This document shows positions 13,305 through 14,179 of a stretch of DNA of 14,179 nucleotides, piece after piece (position 1 is the first letter of the stretch; each line of letters starts with the position of its first letter). Origin of the DNA: an uncultured Eubacteriales bacterium (lineage in GTDB: Bacteria > Bacillota > Clostridia > Oscillospirales > CAG-272). The notes under the pieces were generated by a model. It ran no database searches and was not told the origin of the DNA. It saw only the letters and a list, made by a program, of their open reading frames with translations. A program made the translations under genes and the position numbers. The DNA lies in the NCBI GenBank assembly GCA_900546695.1, contig URDX01000037.1, positions 1 through 14,179 of the forward strand, read 5' to 3'.

Positions 13305-13913
13305 TCACCTCGTCTCAAGATCACGCAGCAGCATGACCGCCACACCCTGAATGATGCAGGACGTAACGTATATATCCTCCATGCTTTCATTCTCGGGGTG
13401 TAGTCTTACCCTGCGGTGCTCGGGCTCGGGATAATAGCGTTTGAGCGTTGCCTCGTCGCCGACAAGCGCGACAACAATCTGTCCGCGCTCCGCCGTGCTC
13501 TGCACACGTATCAATACGAGATCGCCGTCCTCTATCCCCGCCTCGATCATAGACTCTCCCGACGCGCGGAGAATATACATCTCGCCCCTGCCGAAAAGCG
13601 ACGACGGGAGCGTCACATACCCCTCGATGTTTTCCTCCGCGAGCTTAGGCAGTCCGCAGGAGACCGAGCCGAGCACGGGCACGCGCAATCCGTCGTCGGC
13701 GGCACGACCGCGGCGGGTGGTAATGCCCCTGTGCCCCGAATAGTCAAGCACCCCGCTCTCGCGCATAACGGCGAGATATCGCGGCACCGTAGAGCGCGGT
13801 ATACCCGTACCGTCTGCAATCTCGCTCAGCGTCGGCGATATGCCCGTCTCCTCACGATAGCGGTCGACAAACTCCTCTATCGCGGAAAAATATTCGTCCT
13901 TCATCCGACGCAT
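13305..13913 (-). CDS. lexA: LexA repressor
   Basis: This 202-residue protein is the SOS repressor with self-cleavage activity. The N-terminal winged helix (about 1-65) contains TLSEIADGTGIPRSTVPRYL, where most LexA have STVHxHL. The S24 peptidase-like domain has the catalytic Ser in ASGESMIEAG (S121) and the Lys in DEATLKRYY (K158). The cleavage region is VLGSVSCGLP (80-89), so the scissile bond is Cys86-Gly87 in place of the usual Ala-Gly; UmuD also uses Cys-Gly. Length is normal. The ATG at 13913 has AAGGCGGTG upstream; ATG 13904 is an alternative. It heads the operon with the small ORF, the Y-family polymerase and probably birA, under a consensus promoter with a dyad just downstream. Confidence 0.92.
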   Translation of the reverse strand: MRRMKDEYFSAIEEFVDRYREETGISPTLSEIADGTGIPRSTVPRYLAVMRESGVLDYSGHRGITTRRGRAADDGLRVPVLGSVSCGLPKLAEENIEGYVTLPSSLFGRGEMYILRASGESMIEAGIEDGDLVLIRVQSTAERGQIVVALVGDEATLKRYYPEPEHRRVRLHPENESMEDIYVTSCIIQGVAVMLLRDLETR

Positions 13914-13932
13914 GCCGTCACCGCCTTCTCTG

Positions 13933-13979
13933 TACCGCTGCGATATGCAGGCATCGCTCTCTGCATCGACAAAGCGGTA
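13933..13979 (-). other. Long hairpin in the lexA leader
   Basis: TACCGCT (13933-13939) and AGCGGTA (13973-13979) form a 7-bp stem. It is extended inward by CGAT/ATCG and GCAG/CTGC with a 2-nt bulge, around a 10-nt loop. It lies between the transcription start and the ribosome-binding site of lexA, so it could affect mRNA stability or translation. Confidence 0.4.
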
Positions 13980-13993
13980 TCAATTTAAGATAA

Positions 13994-14009
13994 TGAGATA
14001 TTTGTCTCA
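13994..14009. promoter_or_regulatory. Candidate LexA operator
   Basis: TGAGATATTTGTCTCA is a 16-bp imperfect dyad (outer five pairs plus one inner pair), placed at about +4 to +19 relative to the predicted lexA start. That position suits repression. It does not match the usual Gram-positive LexA box CGAACNNNNGTTCG, and the recognition helix here is also atypical. The link to LexA is inference. Confidence 0.45.
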
Positions 14010-14019
14010 CTTCGAACAA

Positions 14020-14048
14020 ATTATACACCATTTCGCTTCACATGTCAA
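14020..14048 (-). promoter_or_regulatory. Consensus promoter of the lexA operon
   Basis: On the minus strand TTGACA (14043-14048) and TATAAT (14020-14025) match the sigma-A consensus in all twelve positions, with a 17-bp spacer. Transcription should begin near 14013. Such a strong promoter fits a gene kept in check by a repressor. Confidence 0.88.
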
Positions 14049-14100
14049 GAGAATATTTACGGTATTTGTGATGAATAAAAGCCTAATTCACACTTTTGCC

Positions 14101-14128
14101 CGCTTTTTCGGTCTGCGCCTTTTTAGCC
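14101..14128. repeat. 28-bp direct repeat, right copy
   Basis: This is the partner of 66-93, in the same orientation with one mismatch. On the minus strand it lies inside a frame that is open from the window edge to a TAG at 14083-14085, reading AKKAQTEKAGKSVN at its end. That stop is 35 bp upstream of the lexA -35 box. Confidence 0.6.
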
Positions 14129-14179
14129 GACCCGAGTCGGGGAGAGATAAAAAAGATGCAGAAGCGTCGAAAATCGTCA

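Noticed and set aside
14141..14179. Start of a plus-strand gene (GGAG then ATG at 14156, reading MQKRRKSS)
   Set aside because: Only eight codons are visible before the window ends, the spacing is about 11 bases and no promoter is clear. An opposite-strand frame is also open here.

Overview
The window reads as chromosomal DNA of a GC-rich, spore-forming Clostridia bacterium, probably close to the Oscillospirales/Ruminococcaceae. The basis is a SpoIID homologue, a Toprim/DUF4093 protein of the clostridial type, a CdaR/PucR-type regulator, Gram-positive Shine-Dalgarno sites, and sigma-A-like promoters with 17-bp spacers. I recognised no tRNA, rRNA, insertion sequence, prophage or CRISPR array. 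The taxonomic placement is inference.

Layout. The left part is mostly on the minus strand: a CdaR-like regulator (159-1247) with its own promoter and a dyad across the promoter; then a tightly overlapping trio, transcribed holA (DNA polymerase III delta), Toprim/DUF4093 protein, GtrA-like membrane protein (3923 down to 1475). Next come a degenerate 37-bp minisatellite, a terminator, and a short MnmA-like protein (4300-5115) that has lost the PP-loop and catalytic-cysteine motifs. A 492-bp gene-poor, low-complexity stretch separates it from a plus-strand SpoIID-family gene (5608-6672). That gene converges, across a strong bidirectional terminator, on a minus-strand type IIA topoisomerase B subunit of a divergent clostridial type (6931-8961). 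Back-to-back promoters then drive this topoisomerase and a plus-strand QueG-like iron-sulfur protein that appears to be leaderless.

The right part is an SOS-type operon on the minus strand: lexA (13913-13305), a small unrecognised ORF, a Y-family DNA polymerase with a clamp-binding motif, and probably birA (biotin ligase) at its end. The first three genes are separated by 4 nt or overlap. A consensus promoter and a 16-bp dyad just downstream of it sit ahead of lexA and suggest autoregulation. Between birA and the QueG-like gene lie a 74-aa two-helix membrane protein with its own promoter and a structured leader, an 11-bp x 4 tandem repeat, and a convergent region unusually rich in nested inverted repeats.

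Most genes are housekeeping or DNA-maintenance genes. The most unusual items are the degenerate MnmA paralogue, the leaderless QueG-like gene, the nested inverted repeats at 10003-10199, the lexA operator candidate with a Cys-Gly cleavage site, and a 28-bp repeat near both window ends that can be read in the same peptide frame.
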